From Mucilaginibacter gotjawali (GTDB lineage: Bacteria > Bacteroidota > Bacteroidia > Sphingobacteriales > Sphingobacteriaceae), in NCBI RefSeq assembly GCF_002355435.1, contig NZ_AP017313.1, positions 6,279,899 through 6,343,898 on the forward strand: 64,000 nucleotides of DNA, given 5' to 3'. The first letter of the stretch is position 1. Every line of letters begins with the position of its first letter. Both the position numbers and the translations under genes were made by a program. Of the stretch, positions 50,315-58,769 are shown piece by piece. The notes beneath the pieces were generated by a model that had not been told where the DNA came from, made no database searches, and saw only the letters and a list, made by a program, of their open reading frames with translations.

Positions 50315-52015
50315 TTATTTGAATAAATTAAGGCCTGATTGCAGGTAAGTATAATAGGCTGCCGGATCATAATCAGCGCCTTCAGGTGTTACCAGTGTTG
50401 TTTCTGTAACCGGGTTAAGCAATACATAATAGGGCTGGGAATTGGTGTTGAAACGGGTTGCCTGGATATCGCTGTTCAACGCACCTATATTGGTGACCTT
50501 CCGGTGGCTGAAGCTGCTGACATACTGCTCATTTGCCGGCAGTTCTGTTTTGTCATCAACATAAAGCTGGATCAGCACGTAGCTGTCTTTCAATAATGGC
50601 AGCACCTTTTTATCAGGCCATACGGTTGCTTCCATTTTACGGCAGTTAACACAGGCATGTCCTGTAAAATCAATGATGACCGGTTTGTGCACTTTCTGCG
50701 CATAAGCAACGCCTTCCTTGTAATCAAAGAATGGATTCAGGTTTAATGGTTTATCAAAAAGGTTGGCGTACTTGTGCGGAGCTTCGTTAGACGTTATCGT
50801 AGAAACGGCATTGCTGTTACCGCCCGATAATGTGGGCGTATACAAATCAAAATCCTGGCTGGCCTGCGGTGGCAGGAATGCCGCGATTGATTTTAAAGGC
50901 GCACCCCAAAGTCCCGGTACCATATAAACGGAAAATGAAAGGACGATGATAGCCAGGAACAATCGTGGCACAGATATGTAAGCCACGTCCGAATCATGGC
51001 CGAACTTCAATTTACCCAATAGGTAAAACCCTGTTAAAGCTGCGATCACGATCCAAAGTACCAGGAACACTTCCCTGTCAAATAAATGCCAGTGATAGGT
51101 CAGATCCACGTTGCTCAGGAATTTCAACGACAACCCCAGTTCCAGGAAACCAAGGAACACTTTAACGCTGTTTAACCAGCCGCCCGATTTTGGGAGGTTA
51201 TTTAACCAGGATGGGAACAGTGCAAACAATACGAACGGGAAAGACAAAGCAATCGAAAATCCCAGCATGCCTACTGCCGGGCCCAGCCGGGCCCCTGAGG
51301 TTGCTGCCTGCACCAATAGTGTGCCGATGATTGGCCCGGTACAGCTAAAAGAAACCAAAGCAAGCGCGGCTGCCATGAAAAATATGCCGGCAAATCCCTT
51401 TCTTTCCGTATTCTCTTCCGCTTTGTTTGCCCATTTGTTAGGCAGCGTAATTTCAAATGCGCCGAAGAAGGAGGCAGCGAACACCACCAGCAGCAGGAAG
51501 AAAACAAAGTTGAAGATGCCATTTGTGGAAAGGGCGTTTAATGCATCAGCACCAAAGATCACGGTGATCAGCATACCCAGTCCTACATAGATCAGGATGA
51601 TAGACAGACCATAAATGGCTGCATCCAATATGCCCTTTTTAGGATTGCTGTGCCGTTTGGTAAAAAAGCCAACGGTAAGCGGGAGCATCGGGAATATACA
51701 AGGCAGCAATAAAGCTGCTAGACCGCCGATAAAGCCGGCAATAAATATCGTCCATAAGCTCAGCGACTTTTTAACCGGGGTAGTTACACCGGCAATTTTT
51801 GCGGCTGAATGGTTTCGGATGCTGGCCTGTACAACATGTTTTGCAGGCATTGAGGTTGTGTCCGCTGTCAGTGGCTTAAACTGCACATCAGCCGTGCTAA
51901 CGCTGTCAGCTTTTTGCTTAGAACTTGCTGCCTGTACGCTTACAGTCAGCAAACAAAATAATACCAATAATAAATATGGCAGTCTTTTTAGGTGAGTTTT
52001 TATGTGATTTTTCAT
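50315..52015 (-). CDS. DsbD-like thiol transporter (membrane beta plus thioredoxin gamma domain)
   Basis: 566 residues. A signal or first helix is followed by a linker and about eight membrane helices, with redox cysteines in LAALLLPCIFPMLPLT and SFSCTGPIIGTL. The C-terminal periplasmic thioredoxin domain has ACVNCRKME. It carries electrons from cytosolic thioredoxin to the envelope. The N-terminal alpha domain of E. coli DsbD is missing and is supplied by the separate gene 47495-47938. First gene of the Msr operon. Confidence 0.93.
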   Translation of the reverse strand: MKNHIKTHLKRLPYLLLVLFCLLTVSVQAASSKQKADSVSTADVQFKPLTADTTSMPAKHVVQASIRNHSAAKIAGVTTPVKKSLSLWTIFIAGFIGGLAALLLPCIFPMLPLTVGFFTKRHSNPKKGILDAAIYGLSIILIYVGLGMLITVIFGADALNALSTNGIFNFVFFLLLVVFAASFFGAFEITLPNKWANKAEENTERKGFAGIFFMAAALALVSFSCTGPIIGTLLVQAATSGARLGPAVGMLGFSIALSFPFVLFALFPSWLNNLPKSGGWLNSVKVFLGFLELGLSLKFLSNVDLTYHWHLFDREVFLVLWIVIAALTGFYLLGKLKFGHDSDVAYISVPRLFLAIIVLSFSVYMVPGLWGAPLKSIAAFLPPQASQDFDLYTPTLSGGNSNAVSTITSNEAPHKYANLFDKPLNLNPFFDYKEGVAYAQKVHKPVIIDFTGHACVNCRKMEATVWPDKKVLPLLKDSYVLIQLYVDDKTELPANEQYVSSFSHRKVTNIGALNSDIQATRFNTNSQPYYVLLNPVTETTLVTPEGADYDPAAYYTYLQSGLNLFK

Positions 52016-52059
52016 GAGCTTTTTTGAAAACTTTATGTCTCCAAAATTCGCTCATTCAC

Positions 52060-52067
52060 CCCTTACA
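52060..52067 (-). promoter_or_regulatory. Partial ECF-type site D before the dsbD-msr operon
   Basis: TGTAAGGG is present on the minus strand 45 bp before the operon start, but 14 nt further on the sequence is TTTGGAGA rather than CGACCAAT. It is either a weak promoter of the same class or a chance -35 half-site. Confidence 0.3.
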
Positions 52068-52098
52068 AGTTATCACAGAAGTATAACATATCCTCCGT

Positions 52099-53571
52099 TT
52101 ATGGTACCTTTTGTGTGGGTTTTTGATAACTATTAATGCTGATAATAAAGCGATTATAATTATCATCAGCAATGCCGGCATTAAAGTCAAACCCGTGTAA
52201 ATATAAAATGCGCTTCACTAACGCCAGTCCGAGCCCGGCCTGTTTTGGCCGGTGCATAGCCGCGTCCGCAGCGCTATTTTTGATCCAGTCCAGTAGCTCG
52301 CCGGTGATCAATTTCCCGTTATTTTCCAACAGCACGATCAGTTTACCGGGCTCACGTGATAAGACCACCTTGATGTACCCATTTTCGTTGGTGTATTTTA
52401 CGGCGTTTTCCAGCAGATTCTGTACTACCCGTTCCATCATACTGATATCGGCATCGATCAGGCTGCTGTCCTCGCAGTTCTCGCAGCGAATGGTGATGTT
52501 TTTTTTCCTGGCCTGGAATTCCGCACCTTTAATAACTTCCTGCAGAATTTCTGAAAACACAAAAGGCTCTTTTTGCGGTGTAAAATTCACCGATTCCATT
52601 TTGGAAAGCTCAAAAAGCTGCAGCACCAGTTTTTCCACCTGCATGATCTTGTTCTGGATCATTTCGAGGTGGCTTACCTGTTCTTCCCGGCTGGCAGTAG
52701 TTTCGATCAGTAACGTTTCCGTATAACCCCTGGCCACTGCCAGCGGTGTGCGCAGGTCATGCGAAATATTTGCAAGGAAGTTTTTACGTTCGCTTTCCAG
52801 CAGCTTTAACCGGGTGAAATTCTCATCGAGCATCGCTACCATCTTATTAAATGCATCGGCAATGGGGAAGAACTCATCCTTTTGTTCAATATTAAACCGG
52901 ACATTCAGGTTGCCTACTTTGAACTGATCTAAAACATAAATCACGTGGTTAAATCTTTTTTGCAGGCGTGATGTATAAAGTAAACTGAAAACGACCGTGG
53001 CCAGGATGATGATGAAGAATACTTTGGTTGCCCATCCGCCAACCTGCGATTTAAACACGAATTCGGCAACACTCCGGTATTCCATACCAGCCAGTATCAC
53101 ATAGATATAACCAATTTTTTGATTCTGGAAGCTGACGGGAGCCGCTGAAAATATTTTAGGGTTTCCCGGATCCCTCGGGTCGGCATTTTTGATTAAGTGA
53201 AGATGATCGCTTAAATAGGCCTCGATTTGCGCAACCGGAACTTTTCTTTCCTTGATCAGGGAGTCCGGTGCGTAATAGTACTTCACATTGCCCATCGTGT
53301 CCAGGAAATACACCTCTGTGTTCGGGCTGATGATCATCGTACTGTTGAAAACCGAATCTGCTTTTTTATGATCGATCCCGTCCTTTGAAAAGGGTGCGGA
53401 TAACCTGGCGATATTTGCTGCGACATCCTTATTTAATAACTGTGTACTGGCCTGGAAATAGTCGCTGGTCGCATTATAGGTAACCACGACAAATAATACG
53501 CCCAATGTGGTAATGACAAGGAATACAAAGACCCCTATACGTGAGAATATACCTGTAGACTTTGTTTTCAT
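52099..53571 (-). CDS. Membrane sensor histidine kinase
   Basis: 490 residues. Membrane helices at about 11-32 and 183-200 enclose a ~150-residue periplasmic sensor region. Then come a HAMP domain (about 200-255), HisKA with His271 in ANISHDLRTPLAVARGY, and HATPase with LLENAVKYTNENG and GLGLALVKRI. The G1 box is degenerate (LLENNGK in place of DxGxG), worth noting for activity. Its gene overlaps the response regulator gene by 4 bp, so they form a two-component system. The signal is unknown; envelope stress is suggested by the neighbours. Confidence 0.92.
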   Translation of the reverse strand: MKTKSTGIFSRIGVFVFLVITTLGVLFVVVTYNATSDYFQASTQLLNKDVAANIARLSAPFSKDGIDHKKADSVFNSTMIISPNTEVYFLDTMGNVKYYYAPDSLIKERKVPVAQIEAYLSDHLHLIKNADPRDPGNPKIFSAAPVSFQNQKIGYIYVILAGMEYRSVAEFVFKSQVGGWATKVFFIIILATVVFSLLYTSRLQKRFNHVIYVLDQFKVGNLNVRFNIEQKDEFFPIADAFNKMVAMLDENFTRLKLLESERKNFLANISHDLRTPLAVARGYTETLLIETTASREEQVSHLEMIQNKIMQVEKLVLQLFELSKMESVNFTPQKEPFVFSEILQEVIKGAEFQARKKNITIRCENCEDSSLIDADISMMERVVQNLLENAVKYTNENGYIKVVLSREPGKLIVLLENNGKLITGELLDWIKNSAADAAMHRPKQAGLGLALVKRILYLHGFDFNAGIADDNYNRFIISINSYQKPTQKVP

Positions 53572-54260
53572 CCGATAAATCTGTAGCCGATGCCCCAGCT
53601 GGTTAATATATACTCCGGTTGATCGAGGTCAGCCTCAATTTTAATCCTCAACCGGTTGACATGCGCGGTGACCGTATGCTCATAACCTGAAAACTTATAA
53701 CCCCAAACCTGTTCCAGCAGCTCCTGTCTCGTAAATGCTTTTCCCGGATTGGAGGCAAGGATGACCAACAGGTCAAATTCCTTATGGGTAAGTTCGAGCC
53801 GCGTTCCTTTCAGTGATGCTTTCCTCAGGTTGAGGTCAATGGCCAGGTCTTTGATCATTATTTCCTTAGCCGGTTCTACTGCCGGTTGAGGCAACTGTTC
53901 GGCTCGCCGTATAAGCGCTTTTGACCTCGCCATCAGTTCCCTGACCCCAAAAGGTTTGGTTACGTAATCATCGGCCCCAAGTTCCAGGGCAAGTACTTTA
54001 TCGATTTCTTCAGATTTGGAAGTAAGCATCAGGATGGCACTGGAAATCTTATTTTCCCTGATACCTCTGCAAACTTCCATGCCGTCCATATCCGGCAAGG
54101 TCAGGTCGAGGATGACCAGGTCGAAATTACCGGTCAGCGCTTTTTCCAATCCGGCTTTGCCGCTGTCGGTGTGGGTTAAGCGGTAATTGGGTTCCTTATA
54201 ATGCAGCTGCAGTAATTTGGCGATCTCAGGGTCATCTTCAACCAGCAGGATGTTTTTCAT
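53568..54260 (-). CDS. OmpR-family response regulator
   Basis: 230 residues. The receiver domain (1-118) has the acidic pair Glu8-Asp9-Asp10, phospho-acceptor Asp52 in LVILDLTLPDMDG, and the Lys of MLTSKSEE. The C-terminal winged helix (about 130-228) has LELTHKEFDLLVILASNPGKAFTRQELLEQVWGY and HVNRLRIKIE. It is the cognate partner of the downstream kinase. Targets cannot be told from the sequence; the dsbD operon and the thioredoxin gene are the nearest candidates. Confidence 0.95.
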   Translation of the reverse strand: MKNILLVEDDPEIAKLLQLHYKEPNYRLTHTDSGKAGLEKALTGNFDLVILDLTLPDMDGMEVCRGIRENKISSAILMLTSKSEEIDKVLALELGADDYVTKPFGVRELMARSKALIRRAEQLPQPAVEPAKEIMIKDLAIDLNLRKASLKGTRLELTHKEFDLLVILASNPGKAFTRQELLEQVWGYKFSGYEHTVTAHVNRLRIKIEADLDQPEYILTSWGIGYRFIG

Positions 54261-54315
54261 TCTTTAAAATATCTTCTAAGGTAACAAATGAATGGTGCCA
54301 TTTAAAGTCTGGGCA

Positions 54316-54768
54316 TTAATTTGCTAACTGGAGTGCAGCCGACTGCAAGTCTTCAACATCGGCGAAACCCTCAGTTTTTTTAGCAAGGCTGCCATCTGCT
54401 TTAAAGAAGAACAAGGTCGGCGTGGCCCTGATCGGATAGGTTTTTTGCAGCTCTTTTCCGGCAGGGCTGTCAATATCGATGGCAACATTTACAAAGTCCT
54501 GGTTATAGGTGGCTCCCAATTCTTTCCTGATAAGGACCTCCTGCTCCATTTTTTTACAGGTCGGGCACCAGGAGGCGTGTGCAAAAACGAACAGCGGTTT
54601 ATTTTGGGTTTTCGCGGCCTCTTTGGCATTCGCCAGCGTTGTAACTTTAAAATTTATCCCTTCCTGTGAATTGAGTATAGGTTGATAGCTGGTCTTACAG
54701 GAAACCAGGTAGAAGCATAAGCCAATAGCGGCAAAAAAAACTAATAATCTTGAAGCGGTCTTTTTCAT
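54316..54768 (-). CDS. Thioredoxin-fold lipoprotein
   Basis: 150 residues with a lipoprotein signal ending LVSC (Cys24). The thioredoxin domain has ASWCPTCKKMEQEV (Cys68, Cys71), IDIDSPAGKELQKTYPIRATPTLFFFKADG with the cis-Pro, and a C-terminal helix. It should act as an envelope disulfide reductase or redox carrier. It has its own ECF-type promoter at 54811-54840, so it is part of the inferred regulon and not only of the two-component neighbourhood. Confidence 0.9.
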   Translation of the reverse strand: MKKTASRLLVFFAAIGLCFYLVSCKTSYQPILNSQEGINFKVTTLANAKEAAKTQNKPLFVFAHASWCPTCKKMEQEVLIRKELGATYNQDFVNVAIDIDSPAGKELQKTYPIRATPTLFFFKADGSLAKKTEGFADVEDLQSAALQLAN

Positions 54769-54810
54769 GTTACTTTTTTGTTGATAGTAAACCTTTATCG
54801 GTCTTCGCCA

Positions 54811-54840
54811 GTTAGTCGACGGTTCACACCATTCCTTACA
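54811..54840 (-). promoter_or_regulatory. ECF-type promoter C (thioredoxin lipoprotein gene)
   Basis: TGTAAGGA, 14 nt, CGACTAAC on the minus strand, 43 bp before the start at 54768. The -10 half differs from promoter A in two bases. Confidence 0.7.
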
Positions 54841-54997
54841 ATTTTTTTTGTTGGCGGATTAAGCTGCCACGACTAAAAAAAAGCTGCGGACTTGCGTTCC
54901 TTTCGTGGTGCGGTACATTAGCATTGCGCATTGATATTAGCCCCGGAATAAGCCGGCTGTTTCTTAACTTAGGCGGGTCAATAAAAAAATCAATTTG

Positions 54998-55954
54998 ATG
55001 GAATCTGCTTTAACAATTGGCATCGCCCAGATCGCCCCCGTATGGCTTAACCGGGAAGAGACGGCCAAAAAGATGTTAGCCTATATCTCCGATGCTGCAA
55101 ATGAGGGCTGTCGCCTGGTCGTCTTTGGAGAAGCCCTTTTACCCGGTTACCCGTTTTGGGTAGAACTGACAAACGGCGCGCTGTTTAATTCACCGGTTCA
55201 AAAGGAACTTTACGCTTACTATTCGCGCCAGGCGGTATCCTTAAGCTCTGGCGACCTTGACAGCTTTTGCAAGCAGGCGAAAGAAAAAAAGATCATGATC
55301 ATCCTTGGATTTATCGAGCGTGCAGAAGACCGTGGCGGCCACAGTTTATATTGCTCGCTGGCCAATATTGATGCGGACGGATCGATCGGGTACATCCATC
55401 GTAAGGTGATGCCAACTTATGAAGAGCGGCTGGTTTGGGCCATTGGCGATGGTCACGGCTTGCAGGTGAGTAAACTTGGCGCATTTACCGTCGGCGCTTT
55501 AAACTGCTGGGAGAACTGGATGCCGCTTATCCGTTCTTCCCTTTATGCACAGGGCGAGGACCTGCATATCGCCCTGTGGCCCGGAAGTACCCGCAATACG
55601 GAGGATATCACCCGGTTTATCGCCCAGGAGTCGCGGTCTTTTGTGGTGTCCGTTTCGGGTATTTTAAGAAAGCAGGATATCGGCGCTGACTTACCTTCTT
55701 CCGCATTGATATCCGGGAACAGTGAGCCATGGCTTGGGAACGGTGGTTCCTGCATTGCAGGTCCTGACGGGAAGTGGGTAGTCGCTCCGCTCGGTAACGA
55801 AGAAAAGCTGATTATCACAACAATTGACCAGGCGCGGGTGATGGAAGAACGTCAGAACTTTGATCCATCGGGACATTACTCAAGGCCCGATATCGCGCAG
55901 CTCTCAATAACCCGGGAAAGGCAACGCTTGGTCAAGTTTACTGATAAGGACTAA
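54998..55954 (+). CDS. Carbon-nitrogen hydrolase (nitrilase superfamily)
   Basis: 318 residues from ATG 54998; a TTG three bases earlier is less likely. The nitrilase triad is visible: Glu45 in FGEALLPGYP, Lys136 in HRKVMPTYEE and Cys170 in ALNCWENWMPL. The GEALLPGYPFW and CWENWMP forms are those of true nitrilases and cyanide-family enzymes, which turn nitriles into carboxylic acids and ammonia. Cytosolic. It is transcribed alone and lacks an ECF-type promoter. Confidence 0.92.
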   Translation: MESALTIGIAQIAPVWLNREETAKKMLAYISDAANEGCRLVVFGEALLPGYPFWVELTNGALFNSPVQKELYAYYSRQAVSLSSGDLDSFCKQAKEKKIMIILGFIERAEDRGGHSLYCSLANIDADGSIGYIHRKVMPTYEERLVWAIGDGHGLQVSKLGAFTVGALNCWENWMPLIRSSLYAQGEDLHIALWPGSTRNTEDITRFIAQESRSFVVSVSGILRKQDIGADLPSSALISGNSEPWLGNGGSCIAGPDGKWVVAPLGNEEKLIITTIDQARVMEERQNFDPSGHYSRPDIAQLSITRERQRLVKFTDKD

Positions 55955-56046
55955 TGGAACTGGTCATATAACTTATGGCCTGATAGCATTTCCGGAGGCG
56001 TCGCTCAACGTGCCCGGCACAATCAACTATTATCGTTGACAATTAC

Positions 56047-56078
56047 GAATTGACTTAAGACGCGCCTGTCGTCAATTC
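56047..56078. repeat. Inverted repeat in the gap after the nitrilase gene
   Basis: GAATTGAC (56047-56054) and GTCAATTC (56071-56078) form a perfect 8-bp pair with a 16-nt spacer. There is no T run, so it is not an obvious terminator. The rest of the 55955-56257 gap has no supported gene. Confidence 0.35.
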
Positions 56079-56257
56079 TATCTACAACACAACACCTTAC
56101 TTTTAATTTTTTCTGATTCAGCTTGCCTCCGCTATACCATCATACTTTTATCAACACAGCTGATAGCATCGGGGTGCACGTATTTGAAATGATTGTTATA
56201 ATTCACATTTTATCGTACACTTTATTCAGAGGTAATCATACACCTTCGTTGTCTTAC

Positions 56258-56626
56258 CTACTTTGCGATATTTATGCCGGAGGCCGTGATGTATTGTTCT
56301 CCCCAATTATAAAGGTCTTCCAGCACAGGTAATAAGGTTTGTGCCTTTTCGGTCAATGAATATTCGACACGTGGGGGCATTTCGGCGTAGATCTTCCGGT
56401 TAACCAGTTCGTCCTGCTCCAGTTCTTTTAACTGCGCGCTGAGCATTTTAGTAGTGATAAATGGCATTTTCTTTTGCAATAGCCCAAAACGGTGATGCCC
56501 CTGGTGGATAAAATACAGCAGGGCGATCTTCCAGCGCCCGCCCAATACCCGCATTACATTGTGCATCGGGCAAATAGCCGCCAGCTCTGTTTCGTTCGAA
56601 AAGTTGGTTGAGGTGGTTTTTCGCAT
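56258..56626 (-). CDS. HxlR-family winged-helix regulator
   Basis: 122 residues from ATG 56626; a longer frame up to 56782 would run into the divergent gene and has a non-conserved hydrophobic start. The HxlR domain shows CPMHNVMRVLGGRWKIALLYFI, HHRFGLLQKKMPFITTKMLSAQLKELEQDELVNR and PPRVEYSLTEKAQTLLPVL. The leading Cys is in the position used as redox or electrophile sensor by some HxlR proteins. It is divergent from the NmrA-like gene, which it probably controls through 56648-56667. Confidence 0.9.
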   Translation of the reverse strand: MRKTTSTNFSNETELAAICPMHNVMRVLGGRWKIALLYFIHQGHHRFGLLQKKMPFITTKMLSAQLKELEQDELVNRKIYAEMPPRVEYSLTEKAQTLLPVLEDLYNWGEQYITASGINIAK

Positions 56627-56647
56627 TACTTTCTTTTTGGATACTAT

Positions 56648-56667
56648 AGTACAAATAAGTATGTACT
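56648..56667. promoter_or_regulatory. Probable HxlR operator
   Basis: An AGTAC-N10-GTACT palindrome lies midway between the divergent HxlR and NmrA-like genes. GTAC half-sites separated by an AT-rich core are typical of HxlR-family operators. Confidence 0.55.
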
Positions 56668-56720
56668 GGTGATTATGAAATCTAAGATAGAACTTTGTCT
56701 CAGCAAAAAGAAAAAATAAA

Positions 56721-57617
56721 ATGAGAAAGACTATCGTTGTATTAGGCGCTACCGGGAAAGTTGGCGGTAAGATAGCAGACATCCTGCTTCATCAAGGACA
56801 TAATGTCAAATTAATGGCCAGGTCGGAAGATCTCAAAAATAGGTTCAGACATACTAAGGCAGAACTGTTTCCCGGCGATATCACCGATGCAGATTTATTG
56901 ACTGCTGCATTTCAAAGTGCAGACAGCGCCTTTATTTTGTTGCCGCCAAATTTTACCGCCCCCAACTACCGGGCATTTCAACGGGAAGTTGGCGATGCCG
57001 CTATTGAGGCGATCAAAAGATCAGGCATTAAATATGTGGTGAATCTGAGCAGCGCGGGCGCACAGTTGCACGAAGGCAACGGCCTGATTGCCGGTCTGGC
57101 CGAACAGGAAGTCAAGCTGAACCAACTGAAAGACGTCCATGTGATGCACCTGCGTCCGGCTTATTTCCTGGATAATGCCCTGCTCAATATCAACCTGATC
57201 AAACATAGGGGCATCAATGGCACTACAGCGGATACAAACCATCCGATACCAATGGTAGCGACCAGCGACGTGGCTGTTGTTGCAGCGGAAGCATTAGCAA
57301 ACCTCGATTTTACTGGCAAAGTCGTTCGGCCCGTTCTTGGCGATCGTAACTATTCCTTTAGCGAGATCACCGGTATCATAGGAAAATCGATTGGGAAGCC
57401 TGATTTGCAACTGGTGCAATTTCCGGCCCGCCAAGCTAAAGCCGGCATGATCAGTCAGGGTATTTCCGAAAACGTCGCTGAAGATATCGTTAACATGGAA
57501 ACTTCCCTGAAAAACGGTATTATGAACTATCAGCAAAGAACTGCTGAAAATACATCGCCAACATCAGCAGAAACATTTATCCGGGAAGTATTCGCACCAG
57601 CATACCAAACCGCTTAA
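56721..57617 (+). CDS. NmrA-like NAD(P)-binding protein
   Basis: 298 residues of the atypical SDR type: GATGKVGGKIADILL (residues about 9-23) is the dinucleotide site, VVNLSSAGAQL follows the central sheet, and LRPAYFLDNAL and ATSDVAVVAAEAL are typical NmrA/NAD(P)H-binding positions. No YxxxK catalytic pair is visible, so it may be a redox sensor or quinone reductase-like protein. HxlR regulators commonly sit divergent to such genes. Confidence 0.88.
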   Translation: MRKTIVVLGATGKVGGKIADILLHQGHNVKLMARSEDLKNRFRHTKAELFPGDITDADLLTAAFQSADSAFILLPPNFTAPNYRAFQREVGDAAIEAIKRSGIKYVVNLSSAGAQLHEGNGLIAGLAEQEVKLNQLKDVHVMHLRPAYFLDNALLNINLIKHRGINGTTADTNHPIPMVATSDVAVVAAEALANLDFTGKVVRPVLGDRNYSFSEITGIIGKSIGKPDLQLVQFPARQAKAGMISQGISENVAEDIVNMETSLKNGIMNYQQRTAENTSPTSAETFIREVFAPAYQTA

Positions 57618-57675
57618 ATCAGGAATTCGGAGAACATTTTAAATCAGTAAATTCAACGTAATAAAAATAAGATTT

Positions 57676-58095
57676 ATGGAAAAGAGATCAATAAACAAGA
57701 ATGCTGAACCTTTTTTCAGCATCATCATGGAAGGCCTTAAAGGGGAAGTTGATGGCCCGCATTTTTGGGATGCAGTAGCAGAAAATGCAATTTTCGAGTT
57801 TCTCTATAATTTCCCCGGCTTTACCAACAAAATAGAAGGCCGCAAAGCTTATATGGACTGGTTCGCCGGTTACAGCAATGTGTTGCATTCAGCGGACCAT
57901 TTGAAGGTCTATAAAATGCAGCAACCGGAAGATGTCATCATACTGGAATACGAAGTACACGGCAAGGTCCCATCCACCGGGAAGGCTTACGATAACCGCT
58001 TTTGTTCGATTATCACGATCAAAGACCGGAAAATCATTCACTGGCGGGATTACATGGATTCCCTGGCCGTGATGCTTTCTTTGACTAACGATTGA
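57676..58095 (+). CDS. SnoaL/NTF2-like fold protein
   Basis: 139 residues in one alpha+beta cone fold: EGLKGEVDGPHFWDAVAENAIFEF, then FPGFTNKIEGRKAYMDWFAGY, and IILEYEVHGKVPSTGKAYDNRFCSIITIKDRKIIHWRDYMD. The DNRF and WRDYMD blocks are typical of SnoaL-like polyketide-cyclase relatives, many of them isomerases or of unknown role. It lies 58 bp after the NmrA-like gene and probably in the same transcript, under HxlR control. Confidence 0.88.
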   Translation: MEKRSINKNAEPFFSIIMEGLKGEVDGPHFWDAVAENAIFEFLYNFPGFTNKIEGRKAYMDWFAGYSNVLHSADHLKVYKMQQPEDVIILEYEVHGKVPSTGKAYDNRFCSIITIKDRKIIHWRDYMDSLAVMLSLTND

Positions 58096-58257
58096 CCTCA
58101 AGATGAGTGTCCGCCCTGATAGCAGAACCTGAATTAACGTTCTGCTTTTTTATTTAAAAACGGATCGGATAGTAAGTTCAATGCCCTCCAAAAAAGTGTA
58201 TGATTTATTGTGACTAATGACAATGATGCCCATTAATAAACCTTATTTTCAAAAAGA

Positions 58258-58287
58258 TGTAAGGGTTGTGGTCCGCTGACGACCAAT
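58258..58287 (+). promoter_or_regulatory. ECF-type promoter E (DM13 lipoprotein gene)
   Basis: TGTAAGGG, 14 nt, CGACCAAT on the plus strand, 25 bp before the start at 58313. It is the only plus-strand member of the set and has the same invariant spacer. Confidence 0.75.
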
Positions 58288-58312
58288 AGATAAATTTTAT
58301 AAAAAGCGGATT

Positions 58313-58756
58313 ATGAAAAAAACAGATATACGATGGCCAGGCCTGATTGCATTCATGGTAATCATCACTTTCGCCGGCTGCAAAAAAGAAAGTACGCCTG
58401 CGGTCGCTTTAAATGAAACTATCGATGCAACGAAATCCACGCCGGCAAGCACTGGCGGCGGTTTTAGTAATGGCCAGTACGGAACGGTAACGGGTACAGC
58501 AAGGATTTTTTTGACAGGTAATAAATACCAGCTTGCTTTAGAAAACTTTTCGACAAGTAACGGACCAGACCTGAAAGTATACATCAGTAAAGAAAAGAAC
58601 CCGGTTCACTTTGTGAATCTTGGATCGCTGAAAGCTACTTCGGGCAACCAGATTTACGATATTCCCGCCGAAGCCAATCCCAAAGATTATAGCTATGCCC
58701 TAATTTATTGTCAGCAATACAGCCACCTGTTTGGTTATTCCCAACTTACCTTTTAA
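58313..58756 (+). CDS. DM13-domain lipoprotein
   Basis: 147 residues with a lipoprotein signal ending FAGC (Cys23). The DM13 domain covers about 50-147: GTVTGTARIFLTGNKYQLALENF, GPDLKVYIS, LGSLKATSGNQIYDIP and YALIYCQQYSHLFGYSQLTF, with the conserved near-C-terminal Cys. DM13 domains have been proposed to take part in electron transfer or redox reactions using this Cys. An ECF-type promoter directly upstream places it in the regulon with thioredoxins and Msr genes. Confidence 0.88.
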   Translation: MKKTDIRWPGLIAFMVIITFAGCKKESTPAVALNETIDATKSTPASTGGGFSNGQYGTVTGTARIFLTGNKYQLALENFSTSNGPDLKVYISKEKNPVHFVNLGSLKATSGNQIYDIPAEANPKDYSYALIYCQQYSHLFGYSQLTF

Positions 58757-58769
58757 CTACTTACAATTT

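Noticed and set aside
49177..50370. Longer start for the TlpA-like protein at 50370
   Set aside because: It would overlap the dsbD-like gene by 56 bp and bury a clear lipoprotein signal that begins at ATG 50301.
52060..52067. Sixth TGTAAGG site as a full regulon member
   Set aside because: The -10 half CGACCAAT is absent at the 14-nt spacing, so I list it only as a half-site and do not count it among the five promoters.
56123..56332. 69-codon plus-strand frame near the HxlR gene
   Set aside because: It overlaps the C-terminal part of the HxlR gene on the opposite strand and has no initiation signal or family resemblance.
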